This document shows positions 10,301-21,775 of a DNA stretch of 64,000 nt, one piece after another. The position numbers and the translations under genes are program-made. The notes beneath the pieces are model-generated. The model ran no database searches. It saw only the letters and a list, made by a program, of their open reading frames with translations, and was not told the DNA's origin. How positions within the stretch are numbered: the stretch's first letter is position 1; the number at the start of each line of letters is the position of its first letter. Source of the DNA: Mycteria americana (lineage: Eukaryota > Chordata > Aves > Ciconiiformes > Ciconiidae); NCBI RefSeq assembly GCF_035582795.1, contig NW_027445624.1, forward strand, positions 1,736,001 to 1,800,000, written 5' to 3'.

Positions 10301-10818
10301 TCTTCCCTTGATGGTGGTAGGCAAAGCACTCAGGTTCCTCGTGACCATGGAAATAAGTCAGACCTAAGGATGGCCAGATCAACTGCAGCTTTGCGTCCCA
10401 CTCCAGCCAGTCTTTCTCAGGTGAAGGGCTGCTTGGCAGATGACACCCCCAAACAGCCATGACCGTATCCTTGGCTTCACCTTGTCTTTTCTTTTTCCTT
10501 CTTTTGTCCCTCTCAAGGTCTTCCCTTTGATCATGCTCATGGCCTCCCATACCAAAAGCCCACCTCGGTTTACCCTGTCCTCATTGGCCCTGGTTTTGCC
10601 TTCTTTGTACCCTCACTTGGTGTTTCTGGGATGGTCACCATGGTAATAGCTACCTCAGTGTCCAATTTGGTTTAACTGGTATCTCCTCTTTTAATTTATT
10701 ATCTGCCGTGTCCTTTATATTCCTCATGCTGTGATCTTCTTAGAGACACCACGACTCAGGTGGGCCATCTGCACGCACACACTAACAGATGACACAACAG
10801 AGCTGCAGTCCAAGTGCA

Positions 10819-11232
10819 AACATTGGGATACACAATGGCTGGAAACATATCCCGTGCCCCATGCCACTGTCTGGAACACTCTCCTGGGCCTTGAAAAGCA
10901 AGTCCTGTGGCGACATGGCACCCCAGAAAGAATTGAGTCAGACAACGAACTCATTTCCAAAACAACCTCACAGACACCAGGGCCAAAGAGCATGGCACTG
11001 AGTGGGTATATCACATCCCCTATCATGCACCAGTCTCTGGGAAAATTGAAGGATACAATGGACTGTTAAAGACTACACTGCGAGCACTGGGTGGTGGGAC
11101 GGGCAAACATTGGGATACACATTTAGCAAAGGCCACCTGGGTAGTCAACACCAGGGGATCCGCCAGTCGAGCTGGCCCTGCCCAATCAAAACTTGTATGT
11201 ACAGTGGAGGGGGACAAAGCAGCTTCAAAAGC
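10819..11232 (+). mobile_element. ERV fossil: ERVL-like pol (integrase) remnant
   Basis: Plus-strand remnant with integrase-type peptide: GLEKQVLWRHGTPERIESDN early, later a YNGLLKTTLRALGGGT-like stretch and HLAKATWVVNTRG. It matches my memory of avian ERVL integrase. The copy is old and broken, no LTR is attached on either side, and a tandem repeat follows directly. Confidence 0.7.
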
Positions 11233-11620
11233 CGGCTGCATGCTCCTGCCCTCTTACCTGCTCAGGCACATCTGACATCACAAGCACCTGCACAAGCCAG
11301 CTGCATGCTCTGGCCCTACTGCCTACGGTGCCGCCAGCCTCATCACAAGGAGATGCACGCGCCAGGGGCCACCTCTGGCCCCGTACCCTACGTGGCATCG
11401 TGTCACATCACAAGCACCTGCACAAGCCTGGGACCTGCTCCTGCCCTAAGAGCTACAGAGCCACCAGTGACATCACAAGCCCCCACACAAGACGCGCGCC
11501 TGCTCCAGCTTTCTCTCATACAAAGGCACATGTGACCTCGCAAGCACAGGTCTGGCTCCTGCCCTGTCACCTACTCAGGCACCTGTGACATCACAAGCAC
11601 CTGCACACCCCGGGGTCCTC
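11225..11620. repeat. Degenerate tandem repeat (about 65-75 bp unit, 5-6 copies)
   Basis: Units share TGACATCACAAGCACCTGCA followed by CAAGCC, CTGCTCCTGCCCT and a short variable part. The units near 11275, 11405, 11465, 11535 and 11585 are easiest to see. Each good unit holds TGACATCA, which resembles a CRE-like half-site. This minisatellite-type array sits between the ERVL remnant and the second tRNA unit. Confidence 0.75.
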
Positions 11621-12472
11621 CACCAGGTTTCTTAATTTTGCTCTTCAGATTCTCTCCCCCATATAACCGGGGGGTGGGGGCGAGGGTGAACGAGGACCTG
11701 TGTGGTGCTTAGTTGGGGACAGGGGCTAAACCACGACAATGAGGAAGCAGGAAAAGTCTTCTGGCAGCAGCCCAAGGAAGTCTGCAGGGCAATGAGCCAG
11801 TTCCTGTGGGGGACTGTAATTGCCCTGGCATTCACGGACCAGGCAAAACAAGGTGCAAACAGTCTGCAGCACCGCGGGACACCTTCTTCATACAGCTGCC
11901 CAGTGGGCCAACAAAGGCCCTGGGTGCTCACCTGGATCCGGTACTGGCAACCAAGGACGAGCTGCTCAGGGATGTGATAATCACGATAAACAACTCCTCA
12001 CACACACACAGAGACTGGAAATGGGAATGAAAGAAATGATGTAGGGACAATACTGTCTGAGAGGTGTTGCCATTAGATGACAACAGTTAGAAAGGAGAGA
12101 AAAAGTATTGTTCTAACAACTTCATGGCAGACTATAATACTGAGAAATTATAAGTGTCTTGTCAAGGAAGAATGAAGGAAAGGAGTAACATGAAAGAAAT
12201 AGAGTTTAGCATCATGAAGAAGAGGAAGACCTTATTTTAGAGCATGTTAGTGCTGCTGTTGTTAGTGAGAGTAGAAATAAGGCAAATCCCAGGGTGGGTT
12301 GTCCCCAGCTGGCAGCTCAGCCCCCACGCAGCTGCTGGCTCAGCCCCCCTGAGCTGGAGGGGGGAGAGCATTGGAAGGGCAAAGTGCGAAAGAGTCGTGG
12401 GTGAAGAGAAAGGCAGTTTAATAAGTGAAGCAAAGCTGCGTGCGCAAGCAAAAGGGAGTAAGGAATTGCTAT

Positions 12473-12700
12473 CAGTTTGTTTTGAATGCTCTGCCTTTGG
12501 AGAGGGGAGTGAATGGGCTCCTCTTTTGCTGGAGCCATAGAAGGGTTTGGGTTGTAAGGGAGCTGCAAGGTCCTGTAGTTGCAAGCCCCCTGTCACGGGC
12601 AGGGAAAGGGGAAGGCGTCCCTGGGTGGGCTCGAACCACCAGCCTTTCGGTTAACAGCCGAACGCGCTAACCAGTTGCGCCACAGAGACTCCCAAAGTGA
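12473..12700 (-). mobile_element. 228-bp tRNA-Asn-bearing insert, copy 2 (GCTAT flanking repeats)
   Basis: Same structure as at 6099-6326, flanked by GCTAT at 12468-12472 and 12701-12705, inside the same LTR-type relic. The tail sequence differs from copy 1 at very few bases. Confidence 0.6.
12616..12689 (-). tRNA. tRNA-Asn (anticodon GTT), copy 2
   Basis: Identical to copy 1 by eye, including C at D-loop base 16. The full cloverleaf, GTT anticodon (12655-12653) and internal A and B boxes are intact. As in the other copies, no T4 terminator follows closely. Confidence 0.93.
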
Positions 12701-13701
12701 GCTATGGAGTGCTTCCCATCGGCAGGCAGATGCTTGGCCATTTCTGGGGAAGCAGAGCTTCGTCACCCACAGTGGGGACTTGGGAAGAGAAACACCAGAA
12801 CCCGGAGTGTCCAGAGTGTCCACCCTTCATCCTTCTTTCCCTGAGCACCGGACCTCCCCTCCATGGCATTTCTGGTAGCAGTCCTCTCTCATTCCCTGCC
12901 CTCTGCACACCATCCATCTGCAATACAAAGCTGGCCACCAAAGCAACTCCTCCTGCAGCCTTGCACAAGCGTTTACACCTCAAAGAGCACAGAGGTGCCT
13001 CGGCGAGGTCCTCCCCTCACCAAGATGCACTTCCTCAACTGGTGTTTTTACGATGCACGAATGTTTACAGGAGAAATGTGGTCATCCCCTGAGGATGAGA
13101 GGGAAAGCCTGGAGAGCTTCTTAGCTTCTCGGGTAGTGATCAGGCAGTGATTGGCAGTGCGTACGGATGCGAGAGAGGGTGTAGGGAACTCGTCAAGAAG
13201 CAAGGTGATGGTTGAGGGCTGTAGCAAATCCTTCCAACCTTGTGTGAGCCCAGCTATGGAAAGCCGTTGACGTCTGTGGGTGGAGGAGGAATAGGTCTGC
13301 CCTGGGAATGTGGCTGAAGGCCCCTGCACAAAGGAGAGGTTCCCATCCTGTGTGCATGCCTCAGCCTGGGAGATGGGGAATGCCCTCTGCTGTGGGGTGG
13401 CTAGACAGTGCTCAACATGCCCCATGAGCTGACCTTCCTCTCTTCCTCTCCTTCACTCCCCACCCTTGGATGCACCTCAGGAAGCTTTTCACTCCTGTAG
13501 AGGCCGGTTCATTCTTGCAGTACCTGCAGTTCAGGAACTTGGCACCAGAGGGCTCATTAACATGCAAAATGCCATGCCAAGCCAAGTCTCCCTGCATAAT
13601 TCTCCCTAATGCTTCAAGTCTCGTGGGGCTGAGTTGAGAGACTCCAGGAGTGCAGCCAAACTGAGAAGATTTCAGGAATAAATACTGAAATAGTTTTCCT
13701 T

Positions 13702-13725
13702 TCGCTGAAGGAAAACCTTCAGCGA
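13702..13725. other. Perfect 10-bp hairpin with AAAA loop (duplicon copy 2)
   Basis: Same hairpin as 7353-7376, unchanged in both arms. Confidence 0.65.
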
Positions 13726-14387
13726 GATACGTAGGAAGGGACAGGTAGGAACATAATTCAGGATTTGGCTGAAGGCAGCATCAGGCAGACTGCAGAAAGT
13801 TGAGAAGGGGCCCTTGAAGGAGTACATGCGGAAAGATGTGACAGGGTAGTGAGAGTCAATGCAGAGGAAGATCAATATTTCTTCTCCTGAACGTAGTATG
13901 CGGGCTGGAAATTTCCATGTTGGCACCATGGCATCACGTCACCCACATTAACTGTGGTGATTTCTGTGTATGGGGCTTTATTTATGAGAGGCATGGGTCA
14001 GTGACTTGAGGCACCACAGCTGTGAGCTGCAACTGCCTTGGGCAGAACTTATCCTGAGACCAAAGCTCTCCCTCCCTGCTTGGTAATGGCACTAACCAGC
14101 CATGTGTCACACAAACGTGGGCACCAAACGAGCTCCACCCACCCGAGCCTTGCACAAGACTTGGATTCAAGGAGGACAGATGTGCCAGAGGGAGGCCTTC
14201 CCCTCACCTAGAAGCCTTTCCCAAATTGGTGCTTTGGGATCCATGCATGCTGAATGGAGAGACATGGCCATTTCTGGAAGGGGGGATGGAAAGCCCTGCT
14301 GGGAAACCTGGCCGCTGCCTGGTGTGGGTCCAGGGAATCACCCTCCAAGGATGCACATGTTGCTCAGGAAGCTGATGAAGCTGAAGA

Positions 14388-14520
14388 CAATGTCTCTCTA
14401 TTCCTCCCAGGCTGCCTGTCCCTGCTTCCACCCTCTGTATGCTTCCTTTTACTGTTTGAGTTTTGCCAGGGGGTCCTTGCTCATCCCTGCAGGCATTTTT
14501 GCCTGATTTCCTGTATGTAA
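14388..14520 (-). mobile_element. CR1 LINE fragment (EN-RT linker region)
   Basis: Antisense CR1. TCTCTATTCCTCCCAGGCTG, then CCCTGCTTCCACCCTCT and TTTTTGCCTGATTTCC match the CR1 at 60690-60815. Only this short piece remains. Confidence 0.75.
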
Positions 14521-14761
14521 AAGTACGTAGCTGCCATGAATTAGCTTTGGCATTGTAGGGATGTCCATGAGACAAGTGCCATCACAGTCAATGGAGTTCT
14601 AGAAAGTACAGCTGCTGGAGAACATAAGGAGAGAGATGGAGCTCTCCCTATGGCACATGACTGCATTTGCTCAGCTGAATACTTCAAGAGGCTGCCATGA
14701 ACATAATGAAGAGGAACAGATTCCATTACCAGTTAAAGAGGCCATCTGCTGTCCTTTCAGG

Positions 14762-15065
14762 TAGAATCACAGAATCATAGAACAGCCCAGGTTGGAAGGG
14801 ACCGCAAAAGATCATCTGGTCCATCCTTTCATGGACCCTAGGTGCGATTAGCTAGCACCCTGTCCAATCACATCTTGAAATCCTCCAGTGACGGCGACTC
14901 AACCACGTCCCAGAGGAAGTTGTCCCACTGAATGATTGTTCTCACTCTAAAAAAATGTCTTTCTTATGTCGACATGAAACTTCTCCTGGTGCAACTTGTA
15001 CCCATTGCCCCTTGTCTTCTCTTGAGAAGAGAGAGCCTGCATCCTCTTTGGAGACACCCTTTAGG
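14762..15065 (-). mobile_element. CR1 LINE 3' end, minus strand
   Basis: The reversed CR1 tail AGAATCACAGAATCATAGAA is followed by CAGGTTGGAAGGGACC and the TCCTCCAGTGACGGCGACTC block of the 3' UTR. Similarity fades near 15065. Confidence 0.85.
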
Positions 15066-16480
15066 TACCTTTAAGTTGGCCAAAGGAATGCTCCACCAGC
15101 CTCCCAGAAGATGCCCCCAGGTGCTGTCCTGTCTCTAAGAGCTACTCCATCAGAGCTTGCAGCTACCTGCACCTGTCTTGCACCACCTCTGGCACCTCAG
15201 ATGCCACCAGGGGTTTCATCTGAAGAGCTCACTGCTGGCCTCCATCCCCATTAATTAGCAGGGCAGATGAGACAAGCAGCTCACCTGCAGGTGCCTATTT
15301 TGTGCACAGCTGAAGGGAGGCAAGAGGAATCCCACCTGCTGAGGGGTTGTGGCAGGCAAGGGAGGGAGCTGAGTGCCCTTCTAGCCCCAGGACTACAAAC
15401 CACAAAGAGATGCCTGGCTTGACTCACCTGAATCACTTCCCTCAGTTTGGATAAATTAGGACCCTCTCTGTACCCTTCCTATTTTCCTCAGATTCTGTAG
15501 AGCAAAGATGAATGCACAAAGGCTGGGATGGGGGCTGTGAGCACTGCCAGGGTAAAGACATGGGATGGGGAAACACCTCCCAGGGGGAAAATCTCCAGGC
15601 AGCAGGGATTTCATCAGGGAATGAGAAGAAATTGAAAACAGAAATGGTGTTGGAGGGAGAATTCAGAAAACTCCGTATCATCCCCTCCAATGCAGACCCC
15701 TTCCTCTGAGCAAGCCCCCTTGCCTCCTTTCCCACCCAGCAAAGCCTCTGCCCTCAGGGCTGTGGGGTCCAAGGCATGAGCCACCTCCTCTGCAGCCAGA
15801 GCTCCAGCAGAGCCTTGGGGCAGCTCTCCAGCATCTTGCCCATTTCCCTCTGAAGAGCACAGAGGCTGAGAGCAGCTGCCCAGCAATGCTGATGTCATGC
15901 CTTCATGAGATACCATCAGTAGGACACTTGGCTATCTCCTTGAGGTGTCCTTCCAAGCTGTGAGCTGCCCTCCAGGATGCCAATCTGCCCCATAGCACCT
16001 TTGTGTAATCTGAAAGCCCCATGGAGAAGCACAGAGATGTTACGAGTGAAGAAATGCTGTTGGGTCGGTGAAATGAGCCATGTGTGGTTTTGGCTAGAAG
16101 TGAGGTGCTGAGACCTTGAGAAGAGGTGAGACATTTAATGGTCTGCAGTGGATCCCTCTGCTCTTGGCCATGGCTGGTTTCTTTTCAGGGTAACATATGA
16201 GTGTGATCTCCTCCTTCATCTCAGGTCTGGCACCTGCCCCTACCATTCCTATGAACCAACTAATGCAGAGGAGGGCTGATTCCTGGGCAGCCAGTCAGCA
16301 GAGGCTCTGCTCCTCACGGCACACTCAGCCAGCAAAATCCAGAGCTCCAGGCACGGAGCTGAAGGAAGGCCTTGAGGAAAAGACAAAAGGGGTGAGTGTA
16401 GCAGGGGGAGGATCCATGAGAAATTCCTTTGATTTTCTCAGAGAACTCTCTCGTAACTCCTCATTCTCTTTTCCCTCTTG
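15066..16480. other. Upstream region of OR14-like gene; no gene seen
   Basis: No coding gene was recognised. About 15690-15910 resembles 46290-46500, which lies at a similar distance upstream of the OR14-like gene at 48004, so this is probably shared OR upstream sequence that may hold a non-coding first exon. The 3' end is a pyrimidine-rich tract leading into the splice acceptor of the OR exon (AG at 16484-16485). Confidence 0.45.
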
Positions 16481-16508
16481 AACAGTGTCCCATGCCCTGA
16501 GGCAGCAA

Positions 16509-17444
16509 ATGGCCAACAGCAGCTCTATCCCCCAGTTCCTCCTCGTGGTGTTTGCAGACACATGGCAGCAGAAGCTCTTGCATTTCCGGCTCCTCCCAGC
16601 CATCTACCTGTCTGCCCTTCTGGGCAGCATCCTCATCATCACCACCATAGCCTGCGACCACTGCCTCCACACCCCCATGTACTTCTTCCTCCTCAACCTC
16701 TCCCTCCTTGGCTTGGGCTCCATCTCCACTGCTGTCCCCAAATCCATGGCCAATTCCCTCTGGGACACCAGGACCATTTCCTATGGAGGATGTGCTGCCC
16801 AGGTCCTTTTCTTTCTCTTCTTGATTGGAGGGCAATATTTTCTTCTCACCATCATGGCCTATGATCACTACGTTGCCATCTGCAAACCCCTGCATTACAG
16901 GACCCTCCTGGGCAGCCGAGCTTGTGTCCACATGGCAGCAGCTGCCTGGGGCCGTGGTTTCCTCTATGCCATGCTGCACACTGCCAATACATTTTCACTA
17001 CCGCTCTGCCAAGGCAATGCCCTTGACCACTTCTTCTGTGAACTGCCCCAGATCCTCAAGCTCTCCTGCTCCAACTCCTACCTCAGGGAAGTAGGACTTC
17101 TTGTAGATAATGTCTCTCTTGCTTTTGGGTGCTTTATTTTCATTGTGCTGTCCTATGTGCAGCTCTTCAGGGCCGTGTTGAGGTTCCTTTCTGAGCAGGG
17201 ATGGCACAAAGCCTTTTCCACGTGCCTCCCTCACCTGGCTGTGGTCTCCCTGCTTGTCAGCACTGGCATGTTCGCCTACCTGAAGCCCCCCTCCACCTCC
17301 TCCCAATCACGGGATCTGGTGATGGCTGCTCTGTACTCGCTGGTGCCCCCAGCGTTGAACCCCCTCATCTACAGCATGAGAATCCAGGAGCTCAAAGACA
17401 CACTGAAGAAGCTGATTCAGCCACTTGTCTTTCAGCAGCAATAA
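16509..17444 (+). CDS. Olfactory receptor, OR14-like, open frame with altered GPCR hallmarks
   Basis: Family-14-type odorant receptor of 311 residues, normal length, single coding exon. The start is MANSSS, the position shared by the paralogues here; a pyrimidine tract and acceptor AG at 16484-16485 lie 23 nt upstream, as expected for an OR with a 5' non-coding exon. Seen in order: NSS glycosylation site (residue 3), TM1, HTPMYFFLLNLS, TM3 Cys95, loop-2 Cys167/177/187, KAFSTCLPHL in TM6, NPLIY in TM7. Two hallmark residues differ: the TM1 Asn of the GN motif is Ser40 (LLGSILI), and DRY is DHY (His120). NPLIY and all loop cysteines are kept. It may fold and signal poorly; that is inference. 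It sits in the spacer of the 5-kb inverted repeat. Confidence 0.93.
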   Translation: MANSSSIPQFLLVVFADTWQQKLLHFRLLPAIYLSALLGSILIITTIACDHCLHTPMYFFLLNLSLLGLGSISTAVPKSMANSLWDTRTISYGGCAAQVLFFLFLIGGQYFLLTIMAYDHYVAICKPLHYRTLLGSRACVHMAAAAWGRGFLYAMLHTANTFSLPLCQGNALDHFFCELPQILKLSCSNSYLREVGLLVDNVSLAFGCFIFIVLSYVQLFRAVLRFLSEQGWHKAFSTCLPHLAVVSLLVSTGMFAYLKPPSTSSQSRDLVMAALYSLVPPALNPLIYSMRIQELKDTLKKLIQPLVFQQQ

Positions 17445-17652
17445 GCTGCCCATGTCTCTTCACAGGGATTTCCTGTTCATCTCAGGAACCTCCTTTGCTT
17501 TGGGCATTTGGTTTGTGATAATCATGGTTGTCCAGCAATGTCTGCATTTGCTTCACTTCTGCAGAGACATGAACGCAGTCTGTCTGACCCAGCGACCTTT
17601 GTACGTGTCTCTGGCATGATGGTACAGGTGGTCTCCAGTGTTGCACCTCTCT

Positions 17653-17658
17653 AATAAA
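17653..17658 (+). promoter_or_regulatory. AATAAA, possible poly(A) signal of the OR14-like gene
   Basis: The first AATAAA after the stop codon, 209 nt downstream. A second, doubled one is at 18543-18552, in sequence resembling the 3' flank of the OR at 48004, so either could be used. Confidence 0.4.
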
Positions 17659-17659
17659 A

Positions 17660-19660
17660 GGGATTTCCTCAGTGCCAGTGTCCAGATGTCGGGCTTCTCT
17701 TCCCCTACACGGGGGGACATGATGCCCCTACAAGTCTGTGCTGCTGTTCCTGGGTTCTCCATGGGCTCAGGGGAGGAGGGTATGGGGCGATGTGTTGGGG
17801 AAGGATGCCTGACCTGGGTGACCGGTTCCCATGGAGATGGTGAATGGTCAGGAGGGGTCTGCCTGGGACTGTCTCCCCATGGCTTTCAGGCACCACAGCC
17901 CACTCACTCTGGCCCTTCCCATGGCTCTCCAGATTTCCACCTCCCCTTGCTCTTTGTCCCTTCAGACACCTCCAAACTATCCTGTGGCTGCTTTGAGCTT
18001 CAGGGAGTTAGAAGCTTGCCCCATCTCTGAGAAGTCTAATTAACTCTGGAGTCAACTCCTTAATTATGTTTATATCTGTCCTTTCCTAGCTCTCTGTCTA
18101 AAACAGTTCTCGTACAGATACCCCTTGTGGAAGATGGACCTCATTCGATGCAGCTTGGACTTGGCATACAGTTGAGAAGAGTGTTTTAAATCTTGTTGGA
18201 TTACATGAGGTGTAACTGTTGCTTTTTGGCAAGGAGGAGAAGTCCTCCTGTGCCTGTGTGCAGCCACTTCTCTGAGGAAAGCAGGTGGGACTTGGTGCCC
18301 AGGAGCTGTAACATCCAGCTGCAGACTTCAGTGGAGAAGGCTGATGTGAGGACAAGTGATGCCAGTGGCCCGCAGGGGGCTGATGAGAGAAATGGTGGGG
18401 TTGGGGAGGAGAGGAGCAGGGTTATTGATACAGTGTCTGACATCAAGGGACTGCTTTTCCTAGCTGCCCATATCTGCTTAGGTGACCCTCTGGATCAAGA
18501 TCACTTGCAGAATGCTGGTATTCCTTCTTCTGTAAACAAAAAAATAAATAAAAATGACCTTAAAAAGTAAAAATCCTTTTCTCTTAAAAGCTCCTTGAAC
18601 TCTTCCCCTTTAACTACCATCCTGAAACCTCTCCAATTAGCTGTAGAAGGCTTGAAGACTTGAAGAAAATTATGGGAAGAGACAAGGCACCTGAGGGCTC
18701 TCTGCCTTCTAATGAGCCCCATGGTGTAGCTGATGCTGAGTCCAGGGACCTGCAATGCTGAGAGGAGGTTGCACAAACTGCTCAAGGAGTCAAAGTCAGA
18801 AGCAAACGCTGAAGTTTCTTGGAGTATTAATGAGCCCCACTGAGGGCCGTTGCCAATGCAGCCTCCCCATGGACTCGTTAGAGCAGAACATTGGAGGCGG
18901 TGATGCCAGGCAGGCAAAGGCCAAGTGCCGGTGCCCCTGGTGCGGAGTAAAGCCTTGGTGTGCTTTGTCAAGCCGAATGCCAAGCCCTGACCCCAGCCCC
19001 TCAGCAGGGAGAGCCTGTCCCTCACACATGGCTCAGGGCTCTTCCTGGGATGGGGAGGGGGTGTGATGCCAAGTGAAGGACAACAGTATGACACCTCTTG
19101 TGCAAGGAGGCAATGTGGCCTCAGTGCCATGAGGGCAATGCGTCTCCTCATAGGCCTTGGGGGCAGAGACAGCAGCCATAGCCAAGGGGGACAAAGACCT
19201 CAGTTCTCTCAGGGCCTTTCAGCCTTGCCAGCACCCTTGGCCATCTCCACCATAGGCTGTCCTACACTGTCCCGTGCCTGCGCCTCTTTCCCTGCAGACT
19301 GTAGACATCCAACACACTTCCCCACCTTGCTCTCCCCCCGCCATGTCCCTACCTTTACTGATGTCCCTCCATCCTCACTGGCTGCTCCTTCAAACACAAA
19401 ATCATGGGCTAACCCAGACTCCCTCTCAGTGACCTGTTGGGCCAAAGCGCTACCCTTCCAGAGACATTTCTGTCTCCTCACGTCCATCTGGACATCCACA
19501 ACTGCACTTTCTTGTGCTTTTCCTTTCTCACGCTCTTTCCCACTACCAAAAAACATGCAGTCATCTCTGAAAGTAACCCTCAAGCTTTCCCAAGCTACTA
19601 CTCTACTTCCCTGAGCCTCCACTTCATGGGGCCAACGAAGCCCCCACCTCTCACCCTTTC
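17660..19660. other. 3' flank of the OR14-like gene; no gene seen
   Basis: Nothing coding was recognised. The sequence around 18505-18560 (CTTGCAGAATGCTGGTATTC, then an A-rich AATAAATAAA) matches the 3' flank of the OR at 48004 (about 49130-49200), marking a shared 3' UTR or flank. A 216-codon open frame on the minus strand (19151-18501) has no recognisable motif and crosses this flank. Confidence 0.45.
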
Positions 19661-19669
19661 CACACATGG

Positions 19670-20092
19670 CCCCTAGCCCCATCTTGGCAGACCTCCTATG
19701 GGCCCTCTCCAATTCCTCCCCACTCCTCCAGAACAGGGAGCCCCACACTGGGACACACTATTCCAGATGTGGCCACACCAGTGCTGAGTCGGGGGTGGGG
19801 GGTGATAAGGCCCCTTGCCTGGGTGGCCTTGCTCCCCTCAGTGCAGCCCAATATGCACATGGCCATATTCATGTTTAGCACCACTGCCCCCTATGGCATC
19901 CCTCGTAATGCCCAGGCCCTTCTCCTCAAGGTTGCTCTCATCCACTTCAGGACCAAACCTGCCTTGATGTACAGGGTTGTTTTGCCCCCTAATGTAGAAA
20001 ATCAAAAGATCAGGAGTTCAGAAGGAGAAGATCCCTTCTCCTTGGAAAACTTCTTGAGGTTTCTATTGGCCAAATCCCTGAGTTCCTCAAGG
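19670..20092 (-). mobile_element. CR1 LINE fragment, minus strand
   Basis: Decayed antisense CR1 RT C-terminal region: GACACACTATTCCAGATGTG, GCACCACTGCCCCCTATG, GAAAACTTCTTGAGGTTTCT and CCTCAAGGTCCACTTGGA are diverged versions of standard CR1 blocks. It ends where the inverted duplicon begins. Confidence 0.65.
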
Positions 20093-21494
20093 TCCACTTG
20101 GACTGAAGCTCCCTTGTGTCAGCTGTTAGTGTGTGCGTGCAGATGGCTCACCTGACTCGTGGTGTCTTTAAGAAGATCACAGCATGAGGAATTTAAAGGA
20201 CACAGCAGATAAAAAAGTAGAAGAGGAGATACCAGTTAAACCAAATTGGACACTGAGGTAGCTATTACCATGGTGACCATCCCAGAAACACCAAGTGAGG
20301 GTACAAAGCAGGCAAAACCAGAGCCAATGAGGACAGGGTAAACCGAGGTGGGCTGTTGGTATGGGAGGCCATGAGCATGATCAAAGGGAAGACCTTGAGA
20401 GGGACAAAAGAAGGAAAAAGAAAAGACAAGGTGTAGCCAAGGATACGGTCATGGCTGTTTGGGGGTGTCATCTGCCAAGCAGCCCTTCACCTGAGAAAGA
20501 CCGACTGGAGTGGGACACAAAGCTGCAGTTGATCTGGCCATCCTTAGGTCTGACTTATTTCCATGGTCACGGGGAACCTGAGTGCTTTGCCTACCACCAT
20601 CAAGGGAAGAGCCCTGTAGCAGATGGAAACACAGAATCCTTCAGGCGGGAAGGGACCTCGGGAGGTCGCTAGCCCAATCTTCTGCTCCCAGGAGGGCCAG
20701 CTATCAGGTCACACCAGCTTACACAGCACTTTATAAATTTTGAGCCTTAAAACCTCCAAAGATGGAGATGGCCCCAGCTCTCTGGGAAGCCTTCTCCTTG
20801 CTCATTGGCCCTCATCCTCCCATCATGAACTGCAGTGAAGAGCCTGACTCTTTGGGTTGCCCCCTGGAAGGTGTGGGAATGCTGTTCCTTGGTCTCCCCA
20901 AAGCCGCCTTTTCTCCTGACTGAACAAATCCAGCTCTCTCAGCCTCCCATAGTGAGAAAGCCGACCTTACAAACGCATGCCTGAGGTGTTTAAGGCTCTT
21001 CCAACCCTGCTGGCTTCTCTTGCATCTGCAAAGGACTTCAGGGCCGTGAGAATATCACACCCTCCTGCCATGGCTTTCTGCAGGTGTCGCTCTCCCTTGT
21101 CACCATGATATCATGCACAGATGTCGCAGGCTGTGTGCAGGGCCCAATCTGAACAAGTAGCCATTCACAGTTAAACTTTGAACTCAAAATGTTTCAGGCC
21201 CAAGAAGCAACATCACACCACTAGGAGAGGCTGGTGCTGGGGGTGCCATGCTTGGTGCTAACCCACATGCGGAGGAGGAATTCATGACTCCAAGCATCCC
21301 AGTCGCTATCGTCAGTAGTGAGAGAAACACCAAAACATTCAGATCAGAAGGGACCTTGGAGGTCCTAGACAACCTTCCACTCACATCAGGACGAGCACGG
21401 AATGCCCACCAAGCTCCTCAGGGCTTTGCCCAACAGTGTCCCGAAAATGTTTTGGAATGGGGGCTTTGTCTAAGATCCTCAGGGGAATCCTGGG

Positions 21495-21775
21495 TACAGG
21501 ACAAGGGGCAATGGGCACTAACTGAAACATAGGAGGGTCCCTGTGAACATCAGGGAACATTTCTTTCACTGTGAGAGTGAGCAAGCACTGGCAGAGGTTT
21601 CCCAGAGAGGTGTCTCCACCCTTGGAGATAGTTAAAAGTCACCTGGACATGGTCCTGGGTAAGCACTCCACGTGGCCCTACTTGAGCAGGGGGTTGGACC
21701 AGGTGATCTCCAAAGGTCCCAAAGGTCATTCTGTAATTCTGTGGTTCTGTGATTCTGCAAAAAGCTGTTACGATG
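21495..21775 (+). mobile_element. CR1 LINE 3' end within duplicon A'
   Basis: Plus-strand counterpart of the CR1 at 8273-9195: GGACAAGGGGCAATGGGCAC, CCACCCTTGGAGATAG, and the tail ATTCTGTAATTCTGTGGTTC. The upstream part is joined directly to sequence that in A lies beyond the CR1 (GTACCCAGGATTCCCC). Confidence 0.85.

Larger units (their letters stand above)
5454..10817. repeat. Segmental duplicon A (tRNA-Asn unit copy 1), inverted partner at 20093-24574
   Basis: This 5.36-kb block recurs in reverse complement at 20093-24574. Its first 2.8 kb also recurs at about 11830-14372 (direct) and 55560-58796 (direct). The block contains an LTR-type repeat interrupted by a tRNA-Asn insert, a 10-bp hairpin (7353-7376), a CR1 piece (8273-9195) and a further decayed CR1 (9890-10300). 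By eye the copies differ at only a few bases per hundred. The left boundary at 5454 is shared GCATTCACGG sequence joined to the ERV remnant; the right boundary is at about 10817. Confidence 0.9.
11728..14372. repeat. Segmental duplicon, tRNA-Asn unit copy 2 (direct)
   Basis: Direct repeat of 5454-8040 with extra left sequence from AGGAAGCAGGAAAAGTCTTC that is also shared with the copies at 24.6 and 55.5 kb. It lacks the 22-bp internal duplication (ATAAATACTGAAATAGTTTT) seen in the copies at 7.3 and 22.7 kb. It ends at GCTCAGGAAGCT, where a CR1 piece takes over. Confidence 0.88.

Noticed and set aside
11225-11620. CRISPR-like array
   Set aside because: Units are degenerate, head-to-tail without unique spacers of constant length, and the genome is vertebrate; it is a minisatellite.
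16461-16979. 172-codon minus-strand frame rich in Glu/Gly (also at 37083-37601 on plus)
   Set aside because: It is the antisense shadow of the OR14 coding sequence and repeats wherever an OR14 gene lies.
18501-19151. 216-codon open frame on the minus strand
   Set aside because: No motif, no homologue recognised, and it overlaps the conserved 3' flank of the OR14 gene; chance frame in GC-rich sequence is likelier.
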